From positions 1 to 64,000 of the forward strand of contig CALLKF010000005.1 in assembly GCA_938008535.1 (NCBI GenBank): a stretch of DNA of 64,000 bases. The letters run 5' to 3'. This DNA is from an uncultured Saprospirales bacterium (lineage in GTDB: Bacteria > Bacteroidota > Bacteroidia > Chitinophagales > JADIYW01). Numbering within the stretch: position 1 is the stretch's first letter; each line of letters starts with the position of its first letter. This document shows, piece after piece, positions 50,462 through 58,914 of this stretch. Both the position numbers and the translations under genes were made by a program. The notes under the pieces are model-generated. The model was not told the origin of the DNA. It searched no databases and saw only the letters and a list, made by a program, of their open reading frames with translations.

Positions 50462-51604
50462 TTATTTGTGAAATTTCCGAATAATTTCCATCACCTTTTC
50501 TGCTGATTGTTGCCATGGAAAACGTACTGCATTTGTTTTTCCTTTTTCGATAAAATCTGTTCTTAAAATTTCGTCTGAAATAATTAATTGCATCGCATCT
50601 GCAATTTCATTTGTGTTTGTTGGATTGACTAAAAGTGCAGCATTTTCTGCTATTTCAGCCATTGCTGATGTGTTAGATGTAATAACAGGAACACCAACAC
50701 TCATTGCTTCTATAATTGGAATTCCAAATCCTTCAAATAAACTTGGATATACTAATGCAACTGCATTTTGTAGTATAACTAAGAGTTTATTTCGTTCGCA
50801 ATTTTCTATCCAAATCACATCCTTTTTAAATTGCATTTCTGCTAAATAATTTTCCAATTCAGCATTCATCCACGCATTTCTTCCAATAATAATTAATTGA
50901 TGTGTAATATCGTTTTTTGATTTAAACATTTCAAATGCTTTCAATAAATTCAATACGTTTTTGCGTGGATGCACTGCACCAATGAAGATGAAATATGGTT
51001 TGTTAGTCGATAGTCGATAGTCGATAGTCGATAATTTTTTTTCTGAATTCCATTGACCATTGACCATTGGCCATTGTCTACTTTCAACAGCATTATAAAC
51101 TACTTCTATTTTTGTTTCATCAATTCCATATTTTTTTACAATATCGTTTTTTGTAAATTGAGAAACAGCTAAAATTTTTGTTGCTTTATCGCAATATTTT
51201 GGTGTGAAATACTGATAATATTTTCTTACTAAAATAGGAACATGCATTGGGAAATGTTCGAATCCTAAATCATGAATCGTTAAAATTTGTGGAATAGTTG
51301 TGTTTAATGAACAATAACCATCTGGCGAAATAAATAAATCAATGTTGTATTTTTTTAGAATTTTCGGAATAGATTTTTCAAACCACCAATACCACAAAAA
51401 AGGATGCCGCGCTGGTGGTGAAACTACAATTGGTGTTACGTTTTTTGCAAAAATAAATTCCTCAGAAAATGGTCTATCAAACAAAAAATAAAATTCGTGT
51501 TCAGGCATTTGTTGCACCACGCGTTTGAAAATTTCTTGCGTATACATACCAATACCTTCGAGTTTTCCACTCAATAAAAACCGTGTATTGATAGCGATTC
51601 GCAT
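50462..51604 (-). CDS. Group 1 glycosyltransferase
   Basis: A 380-residue GT-B glycosyltransferase (family 4 type). The N-terminal Gly-rich loop is LLSGKLEGIGMYTQEIFKRV, and the donor site is in the C-terminal half: PYFIFIGAVHPRKNVLNLLK (about 206-225) and the E-x7-E motif PSLFEGFGIPIIEAMSVGVP, with NTSAMAEIA. It probably uses a nucleotide-sugar donor for surface polysaccharide. A low-complexity insert (about 178-200; SRQWPMVNGQWNSEKKLS) is encoded by 7-bp repeats between the two domains. The gene has its own short transcript ending at the terminator at 50431. Confidence 0.92.
   Translation of the reverse strand: MRIAINTRFLLSGKLEGIGMYTQEIFKRVVQQMPEHEFYFLFDRPFSEEFIFAKNVTPIVVSPPARHPFLWYWWFEKSIPKILKKYNIDLFISPDGYCSLNTTIPQILTIHDLGFEHFPMHVPILVRKYYQYFTPKYCDKATKILAVSQFTKNDIVKKYGIDETKIEVVYNAVESRQWPMVNGQWNSEKKLSTIDYRLSTNKPYFIFIGAVHPRKNVLNLLKAFEMFKSKNDITHQLIIIGRNAWMNAELENYLAEMQFKKDVIWIENCERNKLLVILQNAVALVYPSLFEGFGIPIIEAMSVGVPVITSNTSAMAEIAENAALLVNPTNTNEIADAMQLIISDEILRTDFIEKGKTNAVRFPWQQSAEKVMEIIRKFHK
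51004..51072. repeat. Heptanucleotide tandem repeats inside the glycosyltransferase gene
   Basis: Four exact copies of TAGTCGA (51004-51031) and three of the ATTGACC type (51052-51072; ATTGACC, ATTGACC, ATTGGCC) lie in the coding frame between the two GT-B domains. ATTGACC is shared with mutY (10955-10971). Confidence 0.8.
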
Positions 51605-51621
51605 ATTTTATTTGGCGGCAC

Positions 51622-51640
51622 TTATAAACACTTATGCACA
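51622..51640. promoter_or_regulatory. Possible pair of DnaA-box-like sites before dnaN
   Basis: TTATAAACA (51622-51630) and TTATGCACA (51632-51640) repeat in tandem at 10-base spacing; the second differs from the DnaA box TTATCCACA by one base. They are 75-93 bp ahead of the dnaN start. Two weak matches in AT-rich DNA may be chance. Confidence 0.22.
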
Positions 51641-51714
51641 CGTGTCGAAAGATAAGATTTTCAACGCATTTTATATTAATTTGAATTGTGTAACTTCGCA
51701 TAAAATTACACAGT

Positions 51715-52830
51715 ATGAGATTTGTTGTATCATCAGCACAATTATTAAAAAACTTACAAAAAATTAGTGGCGTTATCAGCACCAATACCGTGTTGCCAAT
51801 TTTAGAAGATTTTTTGTTTGACATAGAAAAAAATAAATTATCGATTACAGCTACCGATTTAGATACGACTATGTCTGTAGAAATGGAAGTTGAATCTAAA
51901 GAAGATTTTAAAGTTGCCATACCAGCAAGAATTTTATTAGATAGTTTAAAAGCGTTGCCTGAGCAGCCAATCACTATCTCTGTAGATGAAACTACAAATG
52001 GAATTGAAATCACAACAGATAATGGTAAATATAAACTAAGCGGTGAAAACAGTGCTGATTTTCCAAAAGAACCAGTTGCTGAAGGCGTTGAAGAAATAAT
52101 GATACCATCGTCAGTATTGAATAAAGGTGTTGTAAAAACTTTATTTGCTGTAAGTAATGATGAATTACGACCTGCAATGACAGGCGTTTTGTTTCAGTTA
52201 AATGAAAATGGAATTACATTTGTTGCAACAGATGCACACAAATTGGTAAAATACAATAGAAATGATATTGTTGGTGGAAATGCATCATTCATCGTTCCAA
52301 AAAAAGCATTGAATTTGTTGAAAGCAGTGGTGCCAAATAATGAAATAGAAGTTGCTGTTCAATTTAATAAGTCAAACGCATTTTTTACGTTTGATAACAT
52401 CAAATTGATTTGCCGATTAATAGATGCAAAGTATCCAGATTATAATGCAGTAATTCCTAAAGAAAATCCAAATTTATTGACAGTTTTAAAAGATGATTTA
52501 TATGCTTCATTGCGTAGAACATCTATCTTCTCAAATAAAACTACGCATCAAGTGGTATTGAAAATGGCAGGTTCAGAATTAGCAGTTTCAGCGCAAGACT
52601 TAGATTTTTCTAACGAAGCTGCAGAAAAAATTAATTGCGATTACAAAGGCAACGCCATGGAAATTGGTTTCAACGCTAAGTTTTTATTAGAAATGCTAGC
52701 TGCTTTAGATAGCAATGAAATCAATATCGAATTGTCAACACCAAACAGAGCAGGAATCATTCGTCCAACTGAAAAAGATGAAGCAGAAGATTTGTTGATG
52801 TTGGTGATGCCAGTAATGTTGAATAACTAA
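51715..52830 (+). CDS. dnaN: DNA polymerase III beta subunit (sliding clamp)
   Basis: A 371-residue clamp protein with the three-domain repeat. Domain one begins MRFVVSSAQLLKNLQKISGV; the ring interfaces are ordinary. The C-terminal partner pocket includes VMPVMLNN, close to the canonical MPM/MPV ending. It tethers the replicative polymerase to DNA. In many bacteria dnaN follows dnaA, but here dnaA is absent. A TAACTTCG box at 51689-51696 is one base from consensus, 18 bp before the ATG. Confidence 0.97.
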   Translation: MRFVVSSAQLLKNLQKISGVISTNTVLPILEDFLFDIEKNKLSITATDLDTTMSVEMEVESKEDFKVAIPARILLDSLKALPEQPITISVDETTNGIEITTDNGKYKLSGENSADFPKEPVAEGVEEIMIPSSVLNKGVVKTLFAVSNDELRPAMTGVLFQLNENGITFVATDAHKLVKYNRNDIVGGNASFIVPKKALNLLKAVVPNNEIEVAVQFNKSNAFFTFDNIKLICRLIDAKYPDYNAVIPKENPNLLTVLKDDLYASLRRTSIFSNKTTHQVVLKMAGSELAVSAQDLDFSNEAAEKINCDYKGNAMEIGFNAKFLLEMLAALDSNEINIELSTPNRAGIIRPTEKDEAEDLLMLVMPVMLNN

Positions 52831-52832
52831 TA

Positions 52833-52853
52833 CTTCGATAAACTCAGTGTGAT
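52833..52853. repeat. Short dispersed intergenic repeat, copy 2
   Basis: CTTCGATAAACTCAGTGTGA just after the dnaN stop, the near-reverse-complement partner of 31-51. It lies between dnaN and a terminator. See the copy at 31. Confidence 0.5.
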
Positions 52854-52906
52854 AAGTAGAGTCAGATTGAATTTATCAAAATCAACCAACCAAATAGAAA
52901 ACAGTT

Positions 52907-52937
52907 GAAACCATCAGTTATGCTGATGGTTTCTTAT
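52907..52937. terminator. Bidirectional terminator between dnaN and the FKBP gene
   Basis: GAAACCATCAG (52907-52917) pairs perfectly with CTGATGGTTTC (52923-52933) around TTATG, an 11-bp stem. It lies between two convergent genes, about 77 bp after the dnaN stop and 20 bp after the FKBP stop on the other strand. The T-run is weak on both sides. Confidence 0.75.
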
Positions 52938-52954
52938 TTGGTATTAAAAAATGC

Positions 52955-53806
52955 TTAGTTCTCTCTTTTCTGAGGTAATACTTCTAATTCAAAAAGTAGC
53001 ACAGAATTTGGTGGAATTTTCCCAACTTCTTTGTCGCCATAAGCTAATCTACTTGGAATAATAATAATGGCTTTATCACCATAATTAAGGTTTAGTAATG
53101 CTTTGTCTAAACCTTCAATTACTTGTTTTTTATTAAGTATAAAATTCAACGTTTGTTTTCTATCATAGGAATTATCAAACTCTTCTTTGTTTAATAATTT
53201 TCCTTTGTAATGAATGGAAATTTGCTTGTTTGCTTCTACTGGTTTTCCTTCAGCAGTTTCTGTTCGTTTATACCAAATACCATTTTCATCTTTTATAAAA
53301 TCAACTAATTTTTCATTTTCCAAATAATCTATAATAGCTATAGAATCAATGACGATTTGTTGTTTGTATAGTTCTTTTTTTTCGTATTCGTAAATGGAAA
53401 GAGGTTTAAAATCAATAAGATTCAGGTAATAAGTATAGTATTTTTTTTTGCAGCCATTGCTATCTAATAAGTGTTTTGGAATCTTAACAATCGCAGAGTC
53501 ACCTTTATGCATCAGTAAAAAAAAAGGTGTTATTTCACCTTTTTTTGCAACGTATTTTAATTGCATTTCAACACCTTTTTCCTTGTCAAAAACACGTGTA
53601 TTAAATTGTTCTTTTTTTTTATTAGTATATTTTTTTAAATGCATCCAAACATAATCGTTGTATACCGGTTTTGTATTGTTTTCAGCGTTCGTGAAAATTT
53701 TGTAATAAATTCCATCGCTCGCTTTTTTCCATTTTCTTTTATTTAATGAAAATACCAAAATTGGTAATAGTACAAACAAGACGATTAATTTTTGTTTCAT
53801 CTGCAT
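52955..53806 (-). CDS. FKBP-type peptidyl-prolyl isomerase, tandem domain
   Basis: A 283-residue protein with an N-terminal hydrophobic signal segment. The C-terminal FKBP domain (about 165-283) is complete: GIWYKRTETAEGKPVEA, ISIHYKGKLLNKEEFDNSYD, VIEGLDKALLNLNYGDKAII, RLAYGDKEVG and IPPNSVLLFELEVL. The first half (about 25-130; DGIYYKIF, DYVWMHLKKY and ITPFFLLMHKGDSAIVKIP) resembles a second, degenerate FKBP domain that lacks the catalytic aromatic set. It speeds proline isomerisation in exported proteins. Convergent with dnaN. Confidence 0.88.
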   Translation of the reverse strand: MQMKQKLIVLFVLLPILVFSLNKRKWKKASDGIYYKIFTNAENNTKPVYNDYVWMHLKKYTNKKKEQFNTRVFDKEKGVEMQLKYVAKKGEITPFFLLMHKGDSAIVKIPKHLLDSNGCKKKYYTYYLNLIDFKPLSIYEYEKKELYKQQIVIDSIAIIDYLENEKLVDFIKDENGIWYKRTETAEGKPVEANKQISIHYKGKLLNKEEFDNSYDRKQTLNFILNKKQVIEGLDKALLNLNYGDKAIIIIPSRLAYGDKEVGKIPPNSVLLFELEVLPQKREN

Positions 53807-53969
53807 GGTATTATTTTTTTTAGTTGTGCAGATGGAATATCAATATATACTTCTGTGTTTAGTGTGTGTGTGCTCATGGATATTTCATGTTGATTTCTAA
53901 AATTCAAAAGTAATCAAATGATTTTTTATATTTTCACACTTTCTAGTTTCATTATTTAAAATTATTTTC

Positions 53970-54422
53970 ATGAAGATATTAATGGTTTGCTTAGGAAATA
54001 TTTGTCGCTCGCCGTTGGCAGAAGGTATTTTGAAGCACAAATGCAAAGAACAAAATTTAGATTGGTATGTAGATAGCGCAGGCACAGGAAAATGGCATTT
54101 GGGCTCGGCTCCAGATATGCGTAGTATTAAAGTTGCAGCTAAGCATGGTATTGATATTTCTGAGCAACGTGCAAGAAGTATCCGCAGTACCGATTATGAA
54201 GAATTTGATTTAATTTTTGCAATGGATATTTCCAATTTTAGAGATTTAAAAAGTTGGGCATTGGATACAAAAGAAGAAAATAAAATAAAATTAATTTTGG
54301 ATGAAATTTATCCAGACGAAATGATGAGTGTTCCAGATCCGTATTTTAATAACAATGGTTTTGAAGAAGTATTTCAAATGTTGGATAAAGCATGTGATGC
54401 AATTATCAAAAAGTACAGCTAA
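53970..54422 (+). CDS. Low-molecular-weight protein tyrosine phosphatase
   Basis: A 150-residue phosphatase. The catalytic P-loop C-x5-R is at residues 7-13 (VCLGNICRSPLAEG), and the acid is Asp in VPDPYF near residue 122. The fold and length are those of LMW-PTPs, which act on tyrosine kinases of capsule export or on arginine phosphate. The gene lies beside sugar nucleotide genes downstream but on the far side of the two-component pair, so a capsule link is only suggestive. It converges with the histidine kinase gene, four bases apart. Confidence 0.93.
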   Translation: MKILMVCLGNICRSPLAEGILKHKCKEQNLDWYVDSAGTGKWHLGSAPDMRSIKVAAKHGIDISEQRARSIRSTDYEEFDLIFAMDISNFRDLKSWALDTKEENKIKLILDEIYPDEMMSVPDPYFNNNGFEEVFQMLDKACDAIIKKYS

Positions 54423-54425
54423 TTT

Positions 54426-55469
54426 TTATTCAATATATTTTTGCAGCGTGAAACTAAAGGTAGTGCCTTTATCTAATTCACTGCGAACATTAATAGACTG
54501 TTCGTGCGCTTCAATAATGTTTTTTACAATAGAAAGACCCAAGCCAGTTCCATTTATTTTTCTGTTTCTGCTTTTGTCTGCTCTATAAAAACGCTCAAAT
54601 AAACGTGGTAAATGTTCTGCGGAAATTCCTGGTCCATCGTCGGAAATTTCAATTAAATATTGTTCATCTAAGTCGTGAAAATAAATATCGGTATTGCCAT
54701 ATTCCTTACCGTATTTTATAGAGTTTGAAATTAAATTTTCCAATACTTGTGTTATTCTGTTTTTATCTGCAAAGACAAAATAAGTATTATCATCACCGTG
54801 TACAGTAAGTTTTGTGTGTTGCTGTTCAGTAATATGTTGATATTGAAAAAAAACTTTCTTAATTAGCTTTACAACATCAAATGCTTCTTTCTCTAATTGA
54901 ATTCTTCCAGATTCAAATTTTGAAATTTCGAGCAAATCACTTACAATAGTTTCTAACCTGTCAATATTAGAATTTGCTTTTTCTAAATATTTTTTGATGA
55001 ATTCAGGATCGTCTAAATCGCTTTCTAAAACAGACTCGATATAACCTTGCGCATTAAAAATAGGCGTCTTTAATTCGTGCGAGACATTACCAACAAATTC
55101 TTTGCGATACTGTTCCATACGTTGCAATTCACGAATGCGTTTGTTCTTATTTATGGCCCATTCAGCTACGTCTCGTTCTACCGTTTTTATTAAGTTGCTG
55201 CTACCAGTTCTTATTTCGTTTTCAAATTTTAATGGCTTACCAATCGTTTTATAAATAATTTTTATTTTGTTATAAATAAACCGAACTAAAATAAATCTAA
55301 ATAAAAAAAAGGTTACTATTAAAATAATTGCAACAATAATTAAATAGAATTTTGCTGGTGTTTGTAGTTTAATGATTAAACTAATACATAAAAAGATGGC
55401 AGTAGAAAAAAATGCTACTGCCAAACTGCTATAAATTGATATTGTATTTGGAGAAGGTGTTCTTCTCAT
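54426..55469 (-). CDS. Sensor histidine kinase (PhoR-like)
   Basis: A 347-residue kinase. Two membrane helices (about 14-34 and 41-60), a short linker, then HisKA with the phospho-His at about 131 (EFVGNVSHELKTP), and HATPase with N box NLISNSIKYGK, G1 EISDDGPGI and G2 GTGLGLSIVK. There is no PAS domain or large periplasmic sensor, so sensing may depend on membrane partners, as in PhoR. It lies 6 bp downstream of the response regulator gene and forms one operon. Confidence 0.93.
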   Translation of the reverse strand: MRRTPSPNTISIYSSLAVAFFSTAIFLCISLIIKLQTPAKFYLIIVAIILIVTFFLFRFILVRFIYNKIKIIYKTIGKPLKFENEIRTGSSNLIKTVERDVAEWAINKNKRIRELQRMEQYRKEFVGNVSHELKTPIFNAQGYIESVLESDLDDPEFIKKYLEKANSNIDRLETIVSDLLEISKFESGRIQLEKEAFDVVKLIKKVFFQYQHITEQQHTKLTVHGDDNTYFVFADKNRITQVLENLISNSIKYGKEYGNTDIYFHDLDEQYLIEISDDGPGISAEHLPRLFERFYRADKSRNRKINGTGLGLSIVKNIIEAHEQSINVRSELDKGTTFSFTLQKYIE

Positions 55470-55475
55470 AGTTTC

Positions 55476-56162
55476 TTATTGTTCTTCAAATTTGTAACCA
55501 ATACCTTTTACGGTTTTAATTAAATCTTCGCCTAATTTTTCACGCAATTTACGAATATGAACATCAATAGTTCTGTCGCCAACTATGATATCACGACCCC
55601 AAATTTCGTTCAAGATTTCATCGCGTTTAAATACTTTACCAGGTTTTGAAGCTAATAAGTAAATTAATTCAAACTCTTTACGTGGAACAGCCATTTCTTT
55701 ACCATTGAAGATAATTAAATAACGTTCTCTGTCAATTTGAATATTTCCTACATCTAAGAAAGTAGATTTCGCTTCTTTTGCTTCGTATCTGCGCAATAAT
55801 GCACGTAAGCGACTCACCAAAACTCTTGGTTTTATAGGCTTGCTGATATAATCATCGGCACCAGTTTCAAAGCCAGCAATTTGAGAATAATCTTCCGTGC
55901 GTGCTGTTAAAAACGCAATAATTGTGTTTTCAAATTGCGGCATTTCACGCAATGTTCTGCAAGCTTCAATTCCATCCATTTCAGGCATCATCACATCTAA
56001 TAAAACGATATCAGGTTGATTTTTTTTTGCCTTTTCTAATGCTTGTTTTCCGTTTTCAGCAGTTTCTACCAAAAAACCTTCTTTTTCTAAATTGTAACTT
56101 AAGAATTCGAGAATATCTGGTTCGTCATCTACCACCAAGATTTTAAATGTTTTTTCAGCCAT
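55476..56162 (-). CDS. OmpR/PhoB-type response regulator
   Basis: A 228-residue regulator. The receiver (about 1-122) has VVDDEPDILEF, phospho-Asp at 56 (DIVLLDVMMPEMDG) and the conserved Lys in DYISKPIKPR. The winged-helix output (about 132-228) includes ELIYLLASKPGKVFKRDEIL and DRTIDVHIRKLREKLGEDLI. This length and the close partner kinase fit PhoB-PhoR. If so, it may bind the 7-4-7 repeat at 41565, which is 14 kb away. The link is inference. Confidence 0.93.
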   Translation of the reverse strand: MAEKTFKILVVDDEPDILEFLSYNLEKEGFLVETAENGKQALEKAKKNQPDIVLLDVMMPEMDGIEACRTLREMPQFENTIIAFLTARTEDYSQIAGFETGADDYISKPIKPRVLVSRLRALLRRYEAKEAKSTFLDVGNIQIDRERYLIIFNGKEMAVPRKEFELIYLLASKPGKVFKRDEILNEIWGRDIIVGDRTIDVHIRKLREKLGEDLIKTVKGIGYKFEEQ

Positions 56163-56263
56163 AATCTTATAAATATTTAAATGTGTTAACGCAAAATTAA
56201 CATAAATTATTCAATATACCAATTTTCTACACAAACATATTAAATTTACAGTGTTTAAGTATG

Positions 56264-56271
56264 TATTTTTG
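56264..56271 (+). promoter_or_regulatory. Bacteroidota -7 box ahead of the rfbA gene
   Basis: TATTTTTG, a perfect TAnnTTTG, 61 bp before the ATG at 56333. It predicts a leader of about 55 nt. The regulator gene diverges on the other side, in a 170-bp shared intergenic region. Confidence 0.4.
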
Positions 56272-56332
56272 CAGATAATTACCAACAATTAAATAAAACT
56301 TGCTTTAAAATCAAAACAATAAAAATATAAAC

Positions 56333-57193
56333 ATGAAAGGAATCATTTTGGCTGGCGGCTCAGGAACGCGATTATATCCAATAACATACGCAATTAGTAA
56401 ACAAATAATGCCGATTTACGATAAACCGATGATTTATTATCCGTTGTCTGTGTTGATGCAAGCAGGAATTAATGAAATTTTAATTATTTCAACACCACAC
56501 GATATGCCGAATTTTCAGCGGTTACTTGGTGATGGGAAAATTTACGGTTGCAATTTCCAATATGAGATTCAAGAAGTGCCAAATGGTTTAGCACAAGCGT
56601 TTGTTATTGGAAAAGAATTTATTGGAAACGATAAAGTAGCGTTGGTTTTAGGTGATAATATTTTTTATGGTTCTGGTTTGATGGATTTACTGACAAAAAA
56701 TAATGATCCAGATGGTGGTGTAATTTATGCATATCACGTTTCTGATCCAGAACGATATGGTGTGGTTGAATTTGATAAAGATTTTAACGCCATTTCTATT
56801 GAAGAAAAACCAGCAAATCCAAAATCAAATTATGCAGTACCTGGTTTATATTTTTATGATAATGAAGTGATAAAAATTGCAGAAGAATTGAAGCCAAGTC
56901 CACGTGGTGAATATGAAATTACGGATGTAAATAAAATTTATTTAGAACGTGGAAAATTAAAAGTAGGTATCTTAGATAGAGGTACAGCTTGGTTAGATAC
57001 AGGTACGTTTGATTCATTGATGCAAGCATCGCAATTTGTGCAAGTAATTGAACAGCGACAAGGTTTAAAAGTTGGTTGCATAGAAGAAGTTGCATATAGA
57101 AAAGGATTTATCACGGAGCAACAATTGCGCGACATTGCACAACCATTATTAAAAAGCGGTTATGGTCAATATTTATTGGATATTTTGAAATAA
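56333..57193 (+). CDS. rfbA: Glucose-1-phosphate thymidylyltransferase
   Basis: A 286-residue nucleotidyltransferase making dTDP-glucose. The signature GGSGTRLYPITYAISKQIMP (about 8-27) binds the nucleotide, DKPMIYYPLSVLMQAG follows, LVLGDNIFYGSGL has the metal Asp, and VPGLYFYDNEV and DRGTAWLDTGTFDSLMQ fit RfbA/RmlA. The first enzyme of dTDP-rhamnose synthesis; rmlB, C and D are not adjacent, so the gene may act alone with genes elsewhere. Paired with galE downstream, 72 bp away. Confidence 0.95.
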   Translation: MKGIILAGGSGTRLYPITYAISKQIMPIYDKPMIYYPLSVLMQAGINEILIISTPHDMPNFQRLLGDGKIYGCNFQYEIQEVPNGLAQAFVIGKEFIGNDKVALVLGDNIFYGSGLMDLLTKNNDPDGGVIYAYHVSDPERYGVVEFDKDFNAISIEEKPANPKSNYAVPGLYFYDNEVIKIAEELKPSPRGEYEITDVNKIYLERGKLKVGILDRGTAWLDTGTFDSLMQASQFVQVIEQRQGLKVGCIEEVAYRKGFITEQQLRDIAQPLLKSGYGQYLLDILK

Positions 57194-57196
57194 AAA

Positions 57197-57226
57197 AGTG
57201 AAAGTGATGGTGAAAATGAAAGTGTT
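57197..57226. repeat. Hexanucleotide repeat after rfbA
   Basis: AGTGAA, AGTGAT, GGTGAA, AATGAA, AGTGTT: five related 6-mers beginning three bases after the rfbA stop. The GTGAAAGTGATGGTG core is shared with 40574-40603 and 58889-58914. Confidence 0.6.
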
Positions 57227-57265
57227 ATTCTACATTTCAATAATTCTACAACTCAACAATTAATC

Positions 57266-58291
57266 ATGAAAGTAATAGTAACAGGCGGCACAGGTTATAT
57301 CGGTTCACATACGATAGTTGATTTATTGGAACATAATTTTGAAGTGATTTGCATCGATAATTTATCGCGTTCTAATAAATATGCATTAGAAGGAATTGAA
57401 AAAATTACGAATAAAAAACCAACGTTTTATAACATCGATTTGTGCGATAGAATTGCAACATTAAAAGTATTACAAGAACATAAAGATGCTGTTGGCGTCA
57501 TTCATTTTGCTGCACTAAAATCAGTTGGTGAATCAGTTGAAGAACCTTTATTATATTATTCAAACAACATTGATTCGTTGCTGAATGTATTGATTGGAAT
57601 GAAATCTTTTTCTATTCCAAATTTTGTTTTTTCTTCTTCGTGTTCGGTATATGGAAATGCAGATGAATTGCCTGTAACAGAAAATACACCAATAAAAAAT
57701 GCGGAAAGTCCGTACGCACACACCAAACAAATTGGTGAAGATATTATCCGAAATTTCTCAAATGTAAATCCAACACAACAACATATTTTATTGCGTTATT
57801 TCAATCCAGTTGGTGCGCATCCATCTGCGTTGATTGGCGAAATTCCAATTGAGCAACCTAATAATTTGGTGCCATATATTACTCAGACTGCAATTGGCAA
57901 ACTAGAAGAATTAACGGTTTTTGGAAATGATTACAACACGCGCGATGGAAGTTGCGTGCGCGATTATATTCATGTTTGCGATATTGCGCATGCGCATACG
58001 TTGGCATTGCAATTTTTGATTGACAAAAAAAATAAAACCAATTGCGAAGTATTTAATTTAGGAACAGGAAATGGTGTTTCTGTTTTGGAAGCGATTGCTG
58101 CGTTCGAAAAAGTGAGTGGTAAAAAATTAAATTATACAATTGGTGCTCGTCGTGCTGGTGATGTAGTTGCTGTGTATGCTGATAATACTAAAGCGCAACA
58201 AGCATTAAACTGGAATTGCAAATATAACATTGAAGAAGCGATGCTAAGTGCGTGGAATTGGGAAAATAAAATGCAAGAATTGAAGTTGTAG
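57266..58291 (+). CDS. galE: UDP-glucose 4-epimerase
   Basis: A 341-residue extended SDR enzyme. NAD is bound at GGTGYIGSH (7-15), and the catalytic set is Ser in VFSSSCSVYG and Tyr/Lys in YAHTKQIGED. The sugar site includes RYFNPVGAHPSALIGEIP, DYNTRDGSCVRDYIHVCD and the C-terminal RRAGDVVAVYAD. It interconverts UDP-glucose and UDP-galactose. Length is normal. It follows the rfbA gene on the same strand and both supply sugar nucleotides for surface polysaccharide. The next gene converges, 4 bp away. Confidence 0.95.
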   Translation: MKVIVTGGTGYIGSHTIVDLLEHNFEVICIDNLSRSNKYALEGIEKITNKKPTFYNIDLCDRIATLKVLQEHKDAVGVIHFAALKSVGESVEEPLLYYSNNIDSLLNVLIGMKSFSIPNFVFSSSCSVYGNADELPVTENTPIKNAESPYAHTKQIGEDIIRNFSNVNPTQQHILLRYFNPVGAHPSALIGEIPIEQPNNLVPYITQTAIGKLEELTVFGNDYNTRDGSCVRDYIHVCDIAHAHTLALQFLIDKKNKTNCEVFNLGTGNGVSVLEAIAAFEKVSGKKLNYTIGARRAGDVVAVYADNTKAQQALNWNCKYNIEEAMLSAWNWENKMQELKL

Positions 58292-58295
58292 AAAC

Positions 58296-58841
58296 TTACA
58301 ACTTACTTTTTACTTGTTCCAAAATTTTCTGCAATTTATCAATATCAGCATTTGTATAAACGATATACGATTTTTCGATAGCAACATTTGTTTGTACCGA
58401 AAAACTCCAATCTAAATTATTTGCAGTATTTAATATAGTAGATAGTTGTACCAAGAATCCAGATTTTGTAATAAATTTTATTTCAGAATAATTAGATGGA
58501 ACAGCTTTGCTTTTTACCATCGTTTTCATGTATTGCAAAGCTGTAATTAAACCATCTATTTCTTCGTGGTCGATATAATTATAGTATGATTTGAATGTTT
58601 TTCCTTCTTGAATAATGTGAATAATCTTTGCGCCACTTGTGGTTGAAAAATTTTCTAAGTTGGAAATTTTAACAGCACCAATTCTAAATTTTCCAAAATC
58701 TTCGAGTACAAAAATATCTTGTTTTATTAGAAACCCTTTTGTGTTAACTGCTGTTTCTATATTGGTTTTAAAAGAATCTGTCTGTGCAAATGTGCAATGT
58801 GCAAAAAACACAAATAAAATATAAACAACGATTTTTTTCAT
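58296..58841 (-). CDS. Exported protein of unknown function
   Basis: A 181-residue protein with a signal peptide (VVYILFVFFAHCTFAQ, cut near residue 19). The mature domain is a mix of strands and helices: FLIKQDIFVLEDFGKFRIG, IIHIIQEGKTFKSYYNYIDH, EEIDGLITALQYMKTMV, and a C-terminal helix DIDKLQKILEQVKSKL. I do not recognise the family. No lipobox. It lies 73 bp downstream of the FtsX-like permease gene on the same strand. Confidence 0.6.
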   Translation of the reverse strand: MKKIVVYILFVFFAHCTFAQTDSFKTNIETAVNTKGFLIKQDIFVLEDFGKFRIGAVKISNLENFSTTSGAKIIHIIQEGKTFKSYYNYIDHEEIDGLITALQYMKTMVKSKAVPSNYSEIKFITKSGFLVQLSTILNTANNLDWSFSVQTNVAIEKSYIVYTNADIDKLQKILEQVKSKL

Positions 58842-58888
58842 GCAATAATTTTTATTTTTTTATAGATTGATGCATTCAATACTTCATT

Positions 58889-58914
58889 ACACTTTCACCA
58901 TCACTTTCTCTTTC
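58889..58914. repeat. Hexanucleotide repeat at the stop of the FtsX-like gene
   Basis: On the minus strand it reads AGAGAA, AGTGAT, GGTGAA, AGTGT, directly following the permease stop codon (58915-58917). Same core as 40574-40603 and 57197-57226. Confidence 0.6.

Noticed and set aside
51501..52013. 170-residue frame opposite dnaN
   Set aside because: A shadow of dnaN and the glycosyltransferase start.
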